Counted from the stretch's first letter, positions 16,731-26,981 are shown. The stretch: 64,000 nucleotides of DNA from Niabella agricola (GCF_021538615.1 NZ_JAJHIZ010000003.1:3658001-3722000); one strand, 5' to 3'. Numbers and translations are program-made. The notes: generated by a model from the sequence alone, not told the origin.

Positions 16731-16765
16731 CCCAAAAGTTCATTGAACAAAAAGGGTATTTTGGG
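16731..16765. promoter_or_regulatory. Nested inverted repeat upstream of the island HTH gene
   Basis: CCCAAAA (16731-16737) pairs with TTTTGGG (16759-16765). Inside it is the palindrome GTTCA-T-TGAAC (16738-16748). The position, 86 bp before the HTH start and about 115 bp inside the attachment site, suits an operator or recombinase/excisionase arm site. The rest of 16617-16850 shows no gene. Confidence 0.5.
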
Positions 16766-16850
16766 AAGGTTGGGTAGAGGATGGCAGCCATAGGCAATTC
16801 CAGTCATTCACTTAGCGATTTACCGTGGATTGCCTTAAAAACAAGGTAAA

Positions 16851-17255
16851 ATGAGTACGAACATCCGCGTTAAAAAGATCTGCCAGCAGTGCAAACAGCC
16901 GTTTATTGCACAAAAAACTGTCACGAAATTTTGCTCTCTTAAGTGCGCCAGCCGCAATTATAAAAAGCGCCAGAAAGAGCAAAAGGTTACAAAAACGATT
17001 CTCGCAACCAATCAACAGGCAATGGAGCAGTCGCAGGCTGCCGCGTCTGCCGTTCAGCAAACGCCTGCAAAGGGCCGATTGCACATGGAGTGGCTCAGCG
17101 TTCATGATGTGTCACAACTGCTCGGTATCGCCGAAAGAACGCTTTTCAGGCAGATCAAAGATCCCGCCTTTCCAAAACTCAAAATCGGTAGAAGGCTGCT
17201 GTTTAGCAAACAGCAGGTCCTGGATTATTTCATCAGTAAAAGTGAAGGGCTATGA
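16851..17255 (+). CDS. Zinc-ribbon plus HTH (excisionase-like) DNA-binding protein
   Basis: 134 residues. The N-terminal region (about 10-40) has CQQCKQPF and CSLKCASRNYKKRQ, a CxxC...CxxxC zinc-ribbon-like motif. A Gln/Ala-rich linker follows. The C-terminal helix-turn-helix (about 82-130) reads WLSVHDVSQLLGIAERTLFRQIK then IGRRLLFSKQQVLDYFIS, typical of excisionase/MerR-type proteins in Bacteroidota mobile elements. It overlaps the integrase fragment by 4 bp (ATGA), so the two were translationally coupled. It probably controlled or assisted integration and excision. Confidence 0.8.
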   Translation: MSTNIRVKKICQQCKQPFIAQKTVTKFCSLKCASRNYKKRQKEQKVTKTILATNQQAMEQSQAAASAVQQTPAKGRLHMEWLSVHDVSQLLGIAERTLFRQIKDPAFPKLKIGRRLLFSKQQVLDYFISKSEGL

Positions 17256-17542
17256 GGGGAACGTTAAGAAAAAAATTACTGAAATCCGGCAAATACAGTC
17301 TGTTTATTGACTATTTCCCACCGGTCTGGAACCCGGGAAAGCAAATTTACACACGGCGTGAGTTCCTGGGCCTGTATTTGTACAAAGATGCTGTTACATC
17401 TCTTGAAAAAAGGGAGAATAAGCTGTACTGTGTTGTAAGAAGGCTGACGATAAAAAACCAGGGCCTGCCAGTGGAAAGCCGTATTTATGTAAATACATCC
17501 TTCAAGCAAAATTATAAAAATAGAGGGAATCTAGGTAAATAA
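17252..17542 (+). pseudogene. Truncated tyrosine recombinase (integrase N-terminus)
   Basis: 96 residues. The first 50 (RGTLRKKLLKSGKYSLFIDY, then FPPVWNPGKQIYTRREFLGLYLY) match the arm-binding N-terminus of Bacteroidota phage-type integrases. From about residue 55 the sequence departs from the family, and the core-binding and catalytic (R-H-R-Y) domains are absent. Full-length relatives are about 400 residues. The next gene starts only 90 bp downstream, so roughly 300 codons are missing, most simply by a deletion joining the integrase to the PUL. The short C-terminal tail after the break has no recognisable origin. Confidence 0.75.
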
Positions 17543-17631
17543 ACATAGGAGATACTTCAACTTTTAATGGTGATGTTCACCCGATCTGTTTCTTCTATCT
17601 GTCTCTGTTACAGAAAAATTACTTTGTCGTA

Positions 17632-19551
17632 ATGAATTCAAATTTTCATCATTCCCTGACACGTCGCCGGTTTATTAGAAACGGAACACTGGCCGGCGCC
17701 TGCCTGATGATGCCTGCCGGATGGACTGCTGCTGCTAATGACACGCTGGGTCTGATTGAAAAAGAAGCCACCGCATTACTGGAAGTCTGGGGCAGTACAC
17801 TTCTACGATACCAGGTAAACCGGCCGGGGGATCCGGGATTGCACGGAGGATTGCTTTGTCCTGCTTGCGGAACGATTCACGGGCGAAGCGGGGATGCAAT
17901 TTTCCCTCTACTGCTGCTAGCAAAAAAAACAAAAGATAAGCGATACAGCGAAGCCGCCTACCAGCTTTATGACTGGATGGAAGCGGCGGTCAGTACTCCG
18001 GACGGCGCCTGGCTGAATGAAGTGAATGTGTCGGACTGGAAAGGTACTACCGTATTTGCGGCTATTGCGTTGGCAGAAACCATCAGGCATTGTTCTGATA
18101 TTATTGACCCCGTACGTTTAGCTTCCTGGAAAAAGCGGCTGGAAAAGGCAGGCAGTTATTTATATGATCAGTTCAATATTCTCACCGGTAATATCAATTA
18201 CCCGGTGAGTTGTTGTTATGCGTTGCAATTGATTGGATCACTTTTGAATGAAAACCGGTTTCAGCAAAAAGCAGCCGCCCTTATAAAAGAATGTAAAAGA
18301 TATTTTACACCCAATGACCAACTGCTTTTTGGAGAAGGAAGACCGGTACCTGAGGTTTCGCCGAAAGGCTGCTATTCCATTGATCTGGGTTATAACGTGG
18401 AAGAGTCGCTGCCGGCGCTTGTATTGTATGCAAAGATGACTGAAGATAGCGAACTGGCGAAACAGCTTGCCCGGTCCCTGGAGCAACACCTGGAGTTTAT
18501 GCTGCCCGATGGCGGTTGGGACAACAGCTGGGGAACCCGTAATTTCAAATGGACCTACTGGGGCAGCCGGACCAGCGACGGTTGTGCACCTACCTATCTG
18601 TTTATGGCTGATGAAAATCCTTCTTTTCTTACAGCCTGCCTTCAGAACCTGAAGCTGATGAAAAGCTGTACCCATAGTGGATTACTTTATGGTGGGCCGC
18701 ATAACTATACGCATCATATATTGCCCTGTATTCACCATACTTTTACCCATAGCAAGTCACTGGCTACCCTTCTGGCAAAGCCACAGTTATGGCCCGTGAA
18801 ACGTTCCGGGACGCCGCTGGCGCGGCAAAAGCCCTACGGGATTAGGTATTTTAAAGATGTTGATACATGTTTGGTCTCTTTTGACCAATGGGTGGCAACA
18901 CTCACGGCCTATGATCAGGAATATAATTTTACGGGAGGACATGCCACCGGTGGTGCACTCACTATGTTATGGCACCCGCTGTCTGGTCCGCTGCTCACTG
19001 CCAGTATGGGCCGGTATCAGATGGTGGAAGCCTTCAATATGCAAAGGGATGACGATCCGGATTCCATTTGCCTGACGCCACGGTTTGAGGTTTCCTCTAA
19101 TGGAAAGACCTATTCCAATATTTATGATAAAACAGCAACGATCACTGCTGACTCAAACGCGAAGTATTGCCGGTTAAAGTCTGAGTCCGGTTTAACCGAT
19201 GAGCTTCAGCAACCGCTGGTTGCAGCTTCGAAATCTCCGGTGGTTATTGAACACACATTCCGTAACAGCCAGGTTTTTATTGATGCAGCCTGCACACCGG
19301 CTGGTAACGACCATTCGCCCGTCTTTTTCCTGCCGCTTATCTGCCTGCCGGAAGACCAAGTGCGCTTTACTAGTGACAGCAAGGTGGAAATCCAAAAGAA
19401 GACCTGTATTATAAAGCTGGAGACTGATCAACTTTTTGAAAAAACAGATCCAACGGAAAGGCGGTTTAACCATGTCCCCGGCCTGATGGCGTTACCGCTA
19501 CGCATTCACGCAAGAACGATTCATTTATCCCTGTCGATTCAAAAGTCATGA
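17632..19551 (+). CDS. Tat-exported alpha/alpha-barrel protein, putative glycan-active enzyme
   Basis: 639 residues. The N-terminus TRRRFIRNGTLAGACLMMP is a twin-arginine signal. The middle (about residues 40-420) looks like a helical (alpha/alpha) toroid with aromatic and His patches such as DGGWDNSWGTRNFKWTYWG and CTHSGLLYGGPHNYTHH. The C-terminal 200 residues look beta-rich. This architecture is seen in polysaccharide lyases and six-hairpin glycosidases, but I cannot place it in a named family. It is the first gene of the PUL and overlaps the next by 4 bp. Confidence 0.65.
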   Translation: MNSNFHHSLTRRRFIRNGTLAGACLMMPAGWTAAANDTLGLIEKEATALLEVWGSTLLRYQVNRPGDPGLHGGLLCPACGTIHGRSGDAIFPLLLLAKKTKDKRYSEAAYQLYDWMEAAVSTPDGAWLNEVNVSDWKGTTVFAAIALAETIRHCSDIIDPVRLASWKKRLEKAGSYLYDQFNILTGNINYPVSCCYALQLIGSLLNENRFQQKAAALIKECKRYFTPNDQLLFGEGRPVPEVSPKGCYSIDLGYNVEESLPALVLYAKMTEDSELAKQLARSLEQHLEFMLPDGGWDNSWGTRNFKWTYWGSRTSDGCAPTYLFMADENPSFLTACLQNLKLMKSCTHSGLLYGGPHNYTHHILPCIHHTFTHSKSLATLLAKPQLWPVKRSGTPLARQKPYGIRYFKDVDTCLVSFDQWVATLTAYDQEYNFTGGHATGGALTMLWHPLSGPLLTASMGRYQMVEAFNMQRDDDPDSICLTPRFEVSSNGKTYSNIYDKTATITADSNAKYCRLKSESGLTDELQQPLVAASKSPVVIEHTFRNSQVFIDAACTPAGNDHSPVFFLPLICLPEDQVRFTSDSKVEIQKKTCIIKLETDQLFEKTDPTERRFNHVPGLMALPLRIHARTIHLSLSIQKS

Positions 19552-20963
19552 AATGTTTTTTAAATAGAAACCCTTTTGCTTATGTATTGCTACTAGGCCT
19601 GTTATCTTTGTCTAGCTATGCAGTCGCTCAGCAATTGTCCGAGACTAGCGACCGGTGGACGTTTGCGAACTTCGGATCCTTTTCAGAAGGAAAGATGAGC
19701 TGGACGAGAGACACAGCTACATTGCAAACCCGGAACACCCGGCATTGTTACTTTGAATCAGATAAATTCAGCTACTGCTGGCAGCCACAGGAATTTCCCT
19801 ATGATGAATGCTCTCGTTCCTCTGTTGAAGTGACAATTACAACGCTTAATATGGGCACGGCGGGGATTATGATGCGGGCAGACACTTCAGCAGGAGCCGC
19901 TAATGTACACTTGGAGGTAAACACATCCGGAGAGGTGCTGTTATTCAGCCGGGCGGAAAAAGATCAGTCAACTTCTTATAAACGTTTGGGCAAACAATCG
20001 TTGCCGGTCACACTTCGGTTAACCCGTAATGGAAATGCATTCACGGGTGCATTCAAGAGTGCTGATGGCAAGAGGCAATGGCTGGATTCGGGCACCGTCT
20101 TTTCCAGGATCGGTGCTCACCAGCTAATTGGTTTTTATGGCTGCTCCGGCAGTGAGTCGGAAAGGCCTTCAGACGCGGCTGTCGGTCCATTGATGAGCGC
20201 CAGGTTCACAGACTGGCAGTCGGACTATACAGAAAATTTTATTTCCCCGGAACAGCATTTTAAGTATCCGGATGCGATCAGCAAGGAAATATTAGCCAGT
20301 GAAAATTTTGATGACGGCAGCCTTAGTAATCCTCCGGAACGACCTTTTAACCCGTTATGGAAAGGAATTGAATATGCCTATCTGCCCTATGACACAGCAG
20401 GAGGCAGATATTGGGCAAAAAGCGGGAGCGGCTTTTATACAATAGGCGACGATCAATGGGGTGACTATGAACTATCGCTGGCCTTTGCGGCACAGGAGAA
20501 GCATCAAAACTTCGGAAATCTTGAATTCAGGCTGCGCTACTGTACTTCGGTGTTATACCCGCAGATGGACCAGTATTTTTCGGTTGTCATAAAAGAGGGT
20601 AATCGTTTTTCTTTTGAAAAACATCGTGCCGGGAATATACAGCTAGTAAAATCTCTTCAGGTGGATGAACTGAATGACGGCCGCTTTCATCATCTGAAAG
20701 TGCAATTGCTGGACCAGAGCTACCAGGTCTTTATCGATGGCAGGTTACTGGCAGCAGGAAAAGATACCTTGCAGCCGATCACCATGGGAAAGGTCGCTTT
20801 TCAATTTCAAAACGCCGCTGTAAAACTTGATGATGTTATCGTGCGGTCGATACCAGATCCTGTTAACGGAGTGATGGACAATTTATTACAAAATTATTTT
20901 TCCAGACCTATACCGGAATATTTAAAAAAATATGGAATATCGCATTTACCTTCCCTGCGCTAA
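19548..20963 (+). CDS. Secreted protein with two LamG/DUF1080-like domains
   Basis: 471 residues with a signal peptide (FAYVLLLGLLSLSSYAVAQ). It appears to have two concanavalin-like jelly-roll halves: about residues 30-225 (DRWTFANFGSFSEGKMSW, then GIMMRADTSAG) and about 245-435 (SENFDDGSL, then GDYELSLAFAAQEKHQNFGNLEFRLRY and HHLKVQLLDQSYQVFIDGRLL). The second half resembles the 3-keto-disaccharide hydrolase/DUF1080 fold, which also serves as a plain carbohydrate-binding module. The start overlaps the previous gene (ATGA) and the end overlaps the next by 32 bp. Binding versus catalysis cannot be decided. Confidence 0.65.
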   Translation: MKCFLNRNPFAYVLLLGLLSLSSYAVAQQLSETSDRWTFANFGSFSEGKMSWTRDTATLQTRNTRHCYFESDKFSYCWQPQEFPYDECSRSSVEVTITTLNMGTAGIMMRADTSAGAANVHLEVNTSGEVLLFSRAEKDQSTSYKRLGKQSLPVTLRLTRNGNAFTGAFKSADGKRQWLDSGTVFSRIGAHQLIGFYGCSGSESERPSDAAVGPLMSARFTDWQSDYTENFISPEQHFKYPDAISKEILASENFDDGSLSNPPERPFNPLWKGIEYAYLPYDTAGGRYWAKSGSGFYTIGDDQWGDYELSLAFAAQEKHQNFGNLEFRLRYCTSVLYPQMDQYFSVVIKEGNRFSFEKHRAGNIQLVKSLQVDELNDGRFHHLKVQLLDQSYQVFIDGRLLAAGKDTLQPITMGKVAFQFQNAAVKLDDVIVRSIPDPVNGVMDNLLQNYFSRPIPEYLKKYGISHLPSLR

Positions 20964-23301
20964 AAAGAGATCCCTTCGAATAGTATTGACAGCGTTTTTT
21001 ATTTTAAGTCTTTTACAATTGCGGGCACAAACTTCCATAGGGAGCCTTCATGTATTCCATATTACCAATGCATACGCGCGACCCGGGGAGACAATATTAA
21101 TTGTTGGTGCGGGGTTCGACAAATTGCTCAAGGCCAGCCTGGCCAGGATCCCTGAACAGCAACCTGATTTTTCCAATCCTCGGTTTGTGTACGCACCACA
21201 GCCGGACAGGTCAAATCAACAGGAAGATCGCGTAATTACAGAGTACCCGTCGCTGCAATTTTATCCTGCAACCATGTGGCAGGCAAATAATCAGTCGGTC
21301 AAAATTGTGGTTCCACAACGATTAAAGGCAGGGATATATTTATTGCGGCTCACGGACCAGGACGGTAAAAACTCTTTTTATTTGCTGAACCAGCCCCGGG
21401 TCCAGTGGATCATGACCAGAGAAGGCGCGTCTGTGGTCGCTGGAAGTATATTGAGATTACAGGGAAGAAACCTTGCCTGTAACCCGAAGAATGGCCGGGT
21501 TCTTTTAAAAAATAAGCAGCAGACCATTATGATTCCCGTGGATTCGGTCTATGATGCTTATTCGATCAGGTGTAGAGTGCCGGACGCGGTACCGCCCGGT
21601 CAGTATGAGTTGTATTATCATAATGGCAATGGAAATAATCTTGCCTGGAGCAAACCGCTTGTAGTACATGTAGAGAAAAGATCGGAACCCCGCTGGTTGC
21701 AGCATAGAATAAATGTAAAGGATTTCGGGGCTGTTGGAGACGGGCTACATGATGAAACGGCTGCCTTCCGGGATGCGCTGGACGCGATTGGGAAAAAAGG
21801 CGGCGGAACGCTCTTTGTACCGGATGGGCGCTATCAACTCACCGGGGAGTTGATCCTGGATCCCAATACCCTGATCGAAGGTGCATCTGCGGCCCGGACG
21901 CAGCTTTTCTGGAACCCGCTTAACTGGCCGGTCAACCAGATGCCCGTAAGCCTGATCAGCGGCACTCATGATTTTGGATTGAAAGATTTGAATATATGGG
22001 CGACGCGCGCCTGGGGCGTTATCTTGTCAACCGGGCCGGTGGAGGAACAGGGTAATATCCTGCTGGAAAATCTTATTGTGCGTCAATCCGGTGCCGTAAG
22101 CGGTGGTATGTATATGGTAAAGGCCAACCGGGACCAGATGGAAAAGGAATTCAACAGCCGCTGGAACCGGACCGGGCTGGTATTGCACGGACATCTGCAG
22201 ATCCGCAACTGCGACTTTAATATCGCAGGTATGTACACTTTTTCCGATGCATCGGGATGGATCCGGAACAGTAAATTTACCCGCTTTGGAACCGGGATCA
22301 ATCAGCCTTATATGGCGATCCATCCCAAAGGCTTGATCTTCGAAGATTGTTTTAAAACGGCTGATGGCTATGGTTATGCAGCTACAATAGATGAGAGTAC
22401 CAACCTGTACGAGGCAAGAAATCACATACCCTACGATTATACCAACGACCGGGAATGTATGACACTCGACGGCGGCGGTGGCGCCTATACCGGAACCATT
22501 GCGGGCATCCGGTCACGGACCTGCTGGCTGCCACCGGAAGCAAAGACTACCAACTGGACACCGGATAAATGGAAAGGCGGCGGTGTCTTTATTCTTTCCG
22601 GTAAGGGTGCAGGTCAGTTTCGCAGAATTGCCGGTCATGGTAAGGATACGATCCTGCTGGATACTCCTTTCGAGATCAACCCGGACAGCAGTTCCATTAT
22701 CAGCATCACTACGGTGAGGACCAATTTATATTTTATCAATAACCGGGTAGAGGATGCCGGCGCATACCAGTTTTACGGGTCGGCTCAGGATTGTGTCATT
22801 GATGGCCTGGAAATGAAACGGAGCGGTGGTATCGTCAGCAGGGGGTCCTCCCTGTATGGAGGGCGGCAGCCAAACTGGTATATTGAAGTACTAAATTGCC
22901 GGCTAACAGAAGGAAATTATAGCCATTGGTATGGTATTGATGACCGTGGGCACTCCGGGTACCAGAAGATTGAGGTCATCGGTACGGGAGGCCCGGGAAT
23001 GAACAGGGGAACACTCGTCCGCGGTAATCAACTGGACGACTTTTCCTACATTACTACTGCCCCTGGCCGTGACCCGGAATCGATTGTAGACCTGGTCATC
23101 GAAGGTAATCACTTTAAAAAAGCGAAGATGGCCATTGAGATGGGGGGCGACGGCATCAGTACAAAGCATGCTTTGATCCACAACAACATTTATAAGTCCG
23201 TTGAAAAGCGACTACATACTCATTCAAATACGCTTTTAAAATCGGTGCTGGTAACAGAAACTGCGGAACCCGGCAAGAAAAACGAAAATACTTCACCCTG
23301 A
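20932..23301 (+). CDS. Secreted pectate-lyase-superfamily beta-helix enzyme with IPT-like N-terminal domains
   Basis: 789 residues. Signal peptide about residues 13-33 (SLRIVLTAFFILSLLQLRAQ). Two immunoglobulin-like IPT/TIG-type domains follow (about 35-250; ARPGETILIVGAGF and VVAGSILRLQGRNL). The remainder is a right-handed parallel beta-helix starting at INVKDFGAVGDGLHDETAAFRDAL, the Pfam pectate lyase superfamily signature shared by lyases, GH28/GH55 relatives and tailspikes. No single catalytic residue can be named by eye. It probably cleaves the target polysaccharide at the cell surface or in the periplasm. Confidence 0.8.
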   Translation: MEYRIYLPCAKKRSLRIVLTAFFILSLLQLRAQTSIGSLHVFHITNAYARPGETILIVGAGFDKLLKASLARIPEQQPDFSNPRFVYAPQPDRSNQQEDRVITEYPSLQFYPATMWQANNQSVKIVVPQRLKAGIYLLRLTDQDGKNSFYLLNQPRVQWIMTREGASVVAGSILRLQGRNLACNPKNGRVLLKNKQQTIMIPVDSVYDAYSIRCRVPDAVPPGQYELYYHNGNGNNLAWSKPLVVHVEKRSEPRWLQHRINVKDFGAVGDGLHDETAAFRDALDAIGKKGGGTLFVPDGRYQLTGELILDPNTLIEGASAARTQLFWNPLNWPVNQMPVSLISGTHDFGLKDLNIWATRAWGVILSTGPVEEQGNILLENLIVRQSGAVSGGMYMVKANRDQMEKEFNSRWNRTGLVLHGHLQIRNCDFNIAGMYTFSDASGWIRNSKFTRFGTGINQPYMAIHPKGLIFEDCFKTADGYGYAATIDESTNLYEARNHIPYDYTNDRECMTLDGGGGAYTGTIAGIRSRTCWLPPEAKTTNWTPDKWKGGGVFILSGKGAGQFRRIAGHGKDTILLDTPFEINPDSSSIISITTVRTNLYFINNRVEDAGAYQFYGSAQDCVIDGLEMKRSGGIVSRGSSLYGGRQPNWYIEVLNCRLTEGNYSHWYGIDDRGHSGYQKIEVIGTGGPGMNRGTLVRGNQLDDFSYITTAPGRDPESIVDLVIEGNHFKKAKMAIEMGGDGISTKHALIHNNIYKSVEKRLHTHSNTLLKSVLVTETAEPGKKNENTSP

Positions 23302-23342
23302 TACTGCCTAAAAACTGTCTAATAATAAAATAAACAACATTT

Positions 23343-26300
23343 ATGAGGAAGCTTTCTTTTAAATGGATTGTTTTGCGATTGCTCGTGCTTTGTCTTTGTT
23401 GCAGCAGCCAATATATCAAGGCGCAGAATGAACAAATATCCATTAAAAATAACAAGATCAGCCTGGCGGATGTGTTCAAGGCCATTAAAGCACAAACAGG
23501 GCTTACCGTGTTTTACAATAACCAGCAGCTGAATGATAAAGAGACGGTCAGCGTGGATTTTTCCAAAACGCCGCTCCGCAAGGTGCTTGCTTATATTTTG
23601 AAAGACAAAAGTTCCCTGGATTGGGTGATCAATGACCGGTATATCATTTTACGCAAAAAAACAACGGCTGCTCTTCCTGCAACGCCAACCCAACCATCTC
23701 TTGCGGTTACAGCCGAAGGGATTGTGCTTGACGAAGAGGGTAACCCGGTTTCAGGAACAACTATCACTATTAAAGGATCCGGTAAGGCCGTTTCTACAGA
23801 CGCTTCGGGTAAATTTAGCATCGAAGTTCCCGGCTTGCCGGCCGTATTAATGGTGAACCATGTAGCGTATGAGTCGGTTACAGTCAGTTATAAGGGGCAG
23901 CCGGTTACGATCCGAATGGTTAAAAAAGTGTCGGACCTGAATGATGTAGTTGTTATTGGTTATGGCGCTTCCCGAAAGAAAGACCTCACCGGTGCGGTTG
24001 GAAAAGCGAATGTAGAAGATATGCAAAAGGCACCGGTCCCTTCCTTTGACCAGGCATTAGCCGGGCGCATTGCAGGGGTAGCGGTGGTACCGCGCGACGG
24101 ACAGCCGGGCGCGGCATCACAGATCGTCATAAGGGGAAGCTCTGTAACTCAGGATGCATCGCCCTTATTTGTCGTTGACGGATTTCCTATTGAGAATATG
24201 GATATCAATTCGATCAATCCGGATGATATAGCCTCTTTTGAAGTGTTGAAAGATGCATCTTCTATTGCCATCTATGGCGCGCGCGGCGCTAACGGGGTGA
24301 TCATGATTACGACCAAAAGAGGCAAGGTTGGTCGTACGCAGGTAACATATAATTATTCCATCGGGGTGCAGCGGACCCGTAAGCAGATCCCGATGATGGA
24401 ACCTTATGAGTTTGTCCGGTTGCAGCTGGAAATGGATAGTATCCGGAGTACACCTGCAAGTCCTGTAAAAAGCAATCATGATCTTTACCTGGGACAGATC
24501 GATTCGCTTACGGGAATCAGGCCCCGTGATCTGGATTATTACCGGAATGTGGAAGGTTACAACTGGCAGGATCTGCTGCTTCGCGACGGTATTTCTCAAA
24601 AGCATGCCATAAACATTACGGGAGGCACAGACCAGCTCCGTTATGTAGTGAGCGGGTCATATTACGATCAGCAGGGTGTGATCATTAACACCGGACTGAA
24701 ACGTTATGAAGGAAAGTTTTCTCTTGATCACAGGATCAACCAACATTTCAGATACGGGCTTTCCGGCGGCTATTCCAATTCAACCGGATATGGAACCATA
24801 CCGGCGGCCAGCTTCAATGGCGGCGTTGTCCAGGCCATGTGGCAGTACCGGCCGGTTTCAGGGATCGGCAGCGAAGACCTGCTGAATGCCGTTATGGATA
24901 GCCTGGCTATTGAAGATTTTCTGAATGGCAATGCGTCCAATTTAGGTAATAACGTTGTCAACCCCCTGGCACAGGCGCAAAATGAATATCGAAAAAACAT
25001 AAACGGAACAGGCACAGTTAATGCATTTTTAGAGTACCAGTTCCTGAAAAACTTTACGTTCCGTATTTCGGGCGGCTATAACAGCACCAATGCCACATCG
25101 GAATTCTTTTACAATTCCAGCACGCAGCAGGGGAACCTTTACCGCAATATCTTTGGCGCCATCGCCAATACCAGCGGCATCAATGGCGGGATCAATACCC
25201 AGTCAAACCGCAATTATTTAAATGAAAATATCCTCACCTACCGGGGAAAGATCGGCAAGGACCACACCTTTAATGTGGTCGGCGGATTTACTTATCAATA
25301 TGCGCGCAATGATGGCAACGGATATCGTACAATCAATATTCCGCAATCCGCAGAATACCTGGGAATAAAAAGCGTTGGAGCCGGAACACCCAACCAGGTG
25401 TACAGCGGTGGGTCTCTATGGCAGCTCTACTCCTGGCTCGGAAGGATCAATTATACATTTAAGCAACGGTACCTGCTTACAGGAACCGGCAGGCTGGACG
25501 GATCCTCGAAATTTGCCAAGGGCAATCAATGGGGATTTTTCCCCAGTGGCGCAGCTGCCTGGCGGTTCAGTGAAGAGCCGTTTTTGAAAGGTAGCCTGCT
25601 CAGTGACGGAAAGCTCAGGGTCAGCTACGGAAGCGTGGGCAATAACAAGGTGGGCGATTTCAGTTATATGACCGGTCTGGCCGGGGCGGGGCAGTTCGGG
25701 TATCCTTTTAACAACCAGTACATCAGGGGTTCGGTACCGTTTTTCAACGGCAATCCGGCGCTGACCTGGGAAACCAGCACCCAGCTGGACCTGGGGCTGG
25801 AGCTGGGTTTTTTCAAAGACCGGATTGCATTCGAGGCCGATTATTATAAACGAAAGACAGGGAATTTTTTGCTATTAGTTGACCTTCCTTACCTTTCAGG
25901 TTATAGCGCAACAGCAAAACCTCAACAATATCAGAATACAGGAGTGGTATTTAATGAAGGCCTGGAGCTAACCCTCAACACGATCAATATCCGGAACAAA
26001 AATTTCAGATGGACGAGCAATTTTAATATCAGTTTTAACAAGAGTAAAATCGGATCTTTTTATAACGGCCTGGATGTGATTGAAACGGGATTAAATTTGC
26101 CCGGCGGAAGTTCAACAACAGCATGGATTGCTAAAGTGGGCGAGTCAATCTCCCAGTTTTATGGTTATGTCTGGGACGGGGTGTACCAATACAGTGATTT
26201 TAATAAACAGGCTAATGGTAAATACGTACTAAAAAATGGCATTCCCACTTATTCGGCCAATGTGCAACCGGGCGATGCCAAGTATAAAGATATCAATCAT

Positions 26301-26960
26301 GATGGGGTCGTTTCCACCAGTGATCAAACGGTACTCGGCACTCCGCTTCCAAAACACAGCGGCGGTTTCTCCAACAATTTAAGTTATAAAAGTTTTTCAT
26401 TAAATATCTTTTTCCAATGGAGTTATGGAAACCAGGTGCTCAATGCCAATCGGATGGTTTTTGCAACAACGGGAGGCTATTTCCTGAACGGCAATCAGTA
26501 TGCCGAGTACGCCAACCGGTGGACACCCGATAACCCGACGAATGAATACCCGAGAGCATTATATAACACCCGCAGTGATATCACCAACAGTCCGCCAAAA
26601 GTAACATCCCGGCTGATTGAAGACGCGTCTTTTTTGCGCTTAAAAACAGTTTCTTTTGGATATGATTTACCCCGGCAGCTGCTGAAGAAGATGGGCTTCA
26701 GCGCCTTAAGGGTCAACCTGGCTGCACAGAACCTGCTGACCCTGACTTCTTATTCCGGTGTTGATCCGGAAGTATCCACTTTCAGGGTACAGAATGCTGC
26801 CAATGCACCGTTTTTATCGGGTGGGGGAACGGTATCAGGAGGAACCGGGTTTACGTTCATACAGCCCAGCAGCAGTTATACCGCGCTTTCGGGGGGGCTG
26901 GATTATACCGCGTACCCGCAGGCCGTCACCGTAACTTTCGGCATAACTGCAACTTTTTAA
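23343..26960 (+). CDS. SusC-like TonB-dependent transporter with STN signalling domain
   Basis: 1205 residues. After the signal peptide comes an STN domain (about 33-87; LADVFKAIKAQTGLTVFYNN), then a carboxypeptidase-regulatory-like domain (about 118-195; GIVLDEEGNPVSGTTITIKG). The plug starts at VVVIGYGASRKKDLTGAV and includes VRIRG-like QIVIRGSSV and ANGVIMITTKRG; a 22-strand barrel fills the rest. It imports oligosaccharides with the SusD lipoprotein encoded next. The STN domain marks a receptor that signals to a FecR anti-sigma factor, and such a pair (sigma/FecR) lies 12 kb downstream in the same locus. Confidence 0.95.
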   Translation: MRKLSFKWIVLRLLVLCLCCSSQYIKAQNEQISIKNNKISLADVFKAIKAQTGLTVFYNNQQLNDKETVSVDFSKTPLRKVLAYILKDKSSLDWVINDRYIILRKKTTAALPATPTQPSLAVTAEGIVLDEEGNPVSGTTITIKGSGKAVSTDASGKFSIEVPGLPAVLMVNHVAYESVTVSYKGQPVTIRMVKKVSDLNDVVVIGYGASRKKDLTGAVGKANVEDMQKAPVPSFDQALAGRIAGVAVVPRDGQPGAASQIVIRGSSVTQDASPLFVVDGFPIENMDINSINPDDIASFEVLKDASSIAIYGARGANGVIMITTKRGKVGRTQVTYNYSIGVQRTRKQIPMMEPYEFVRLQLEMDSIRSTPASPVKSNHDLYLGQIDSLTGIRPRDLDYYRNVEGYNWQDLLLRDGISQKHAINITGGTDQLRYVVSGSYYDQQGVIINTGLKRYEGKFSLDHRINQHFRYGLSGGYSNSTGYGTIPAASFNGGVVQAMWQYRPVSGIGSEDLLNAVMDSLAIEDFLNGNASNLGNNVVNPLAQAQNEYRKNINGTGTVNAFLEYQFLKNFTFRISGGYNSTNATSEFFYNSSTQQGNLYRNIFGAIANTSGINGGINTQSNRNYLNENILTYRGKIGKDHTFNVVGGFTYQYARNDGNGYRTINIPQSAEYLGIKSVGAGTPNQVYSGGSLWQLYSWLGRINYTFKQRYLLTGTGRLDGSSKFAKGNQWGFFPSGAAAWRFSEEPFLKGSLLSDGKLRVSYGSVGNNKVGDFSYMTGLAGAGQFGYPFNNQYIRGSVPFFNGNPALTWETSTQLDLGLELGFFKDRIAFEADYYKRKTGNFLLLVDLPYLSGYSATAKPQQYQNTGVVFNEGLELTLNTINIRNKNFRWTSNFNISFNKSKIGSFYNGLDVIETGLNLPGGSSTTAWIAKVGESISQFYGYVWDGVYQYSDFNKQANGKYVLKNGIPTYSANVQPGDAKYKDINHDGVVSTSDQTVLGTPLPKHSGGFSNNLSYKSFSLNIFFQWSYGNQVLNANRMVFATTGGYFLNGNQYAEYANRWTPDNPTNEYPRALYNTRSDITNSPPKVTSRLIEDASFLRLKTVSFGYDLPRQLLKKMGFSALRVNLAAQNLLTLTSYSGVDPEVSTFRVQNAANAPFLSGGGTVSGGTGFTFIQPSSSYTALSGGLDYTAYPQAVTVTFGITATF

Positions 26961-26981
26961 GATCCATAATACTGCATTCAT

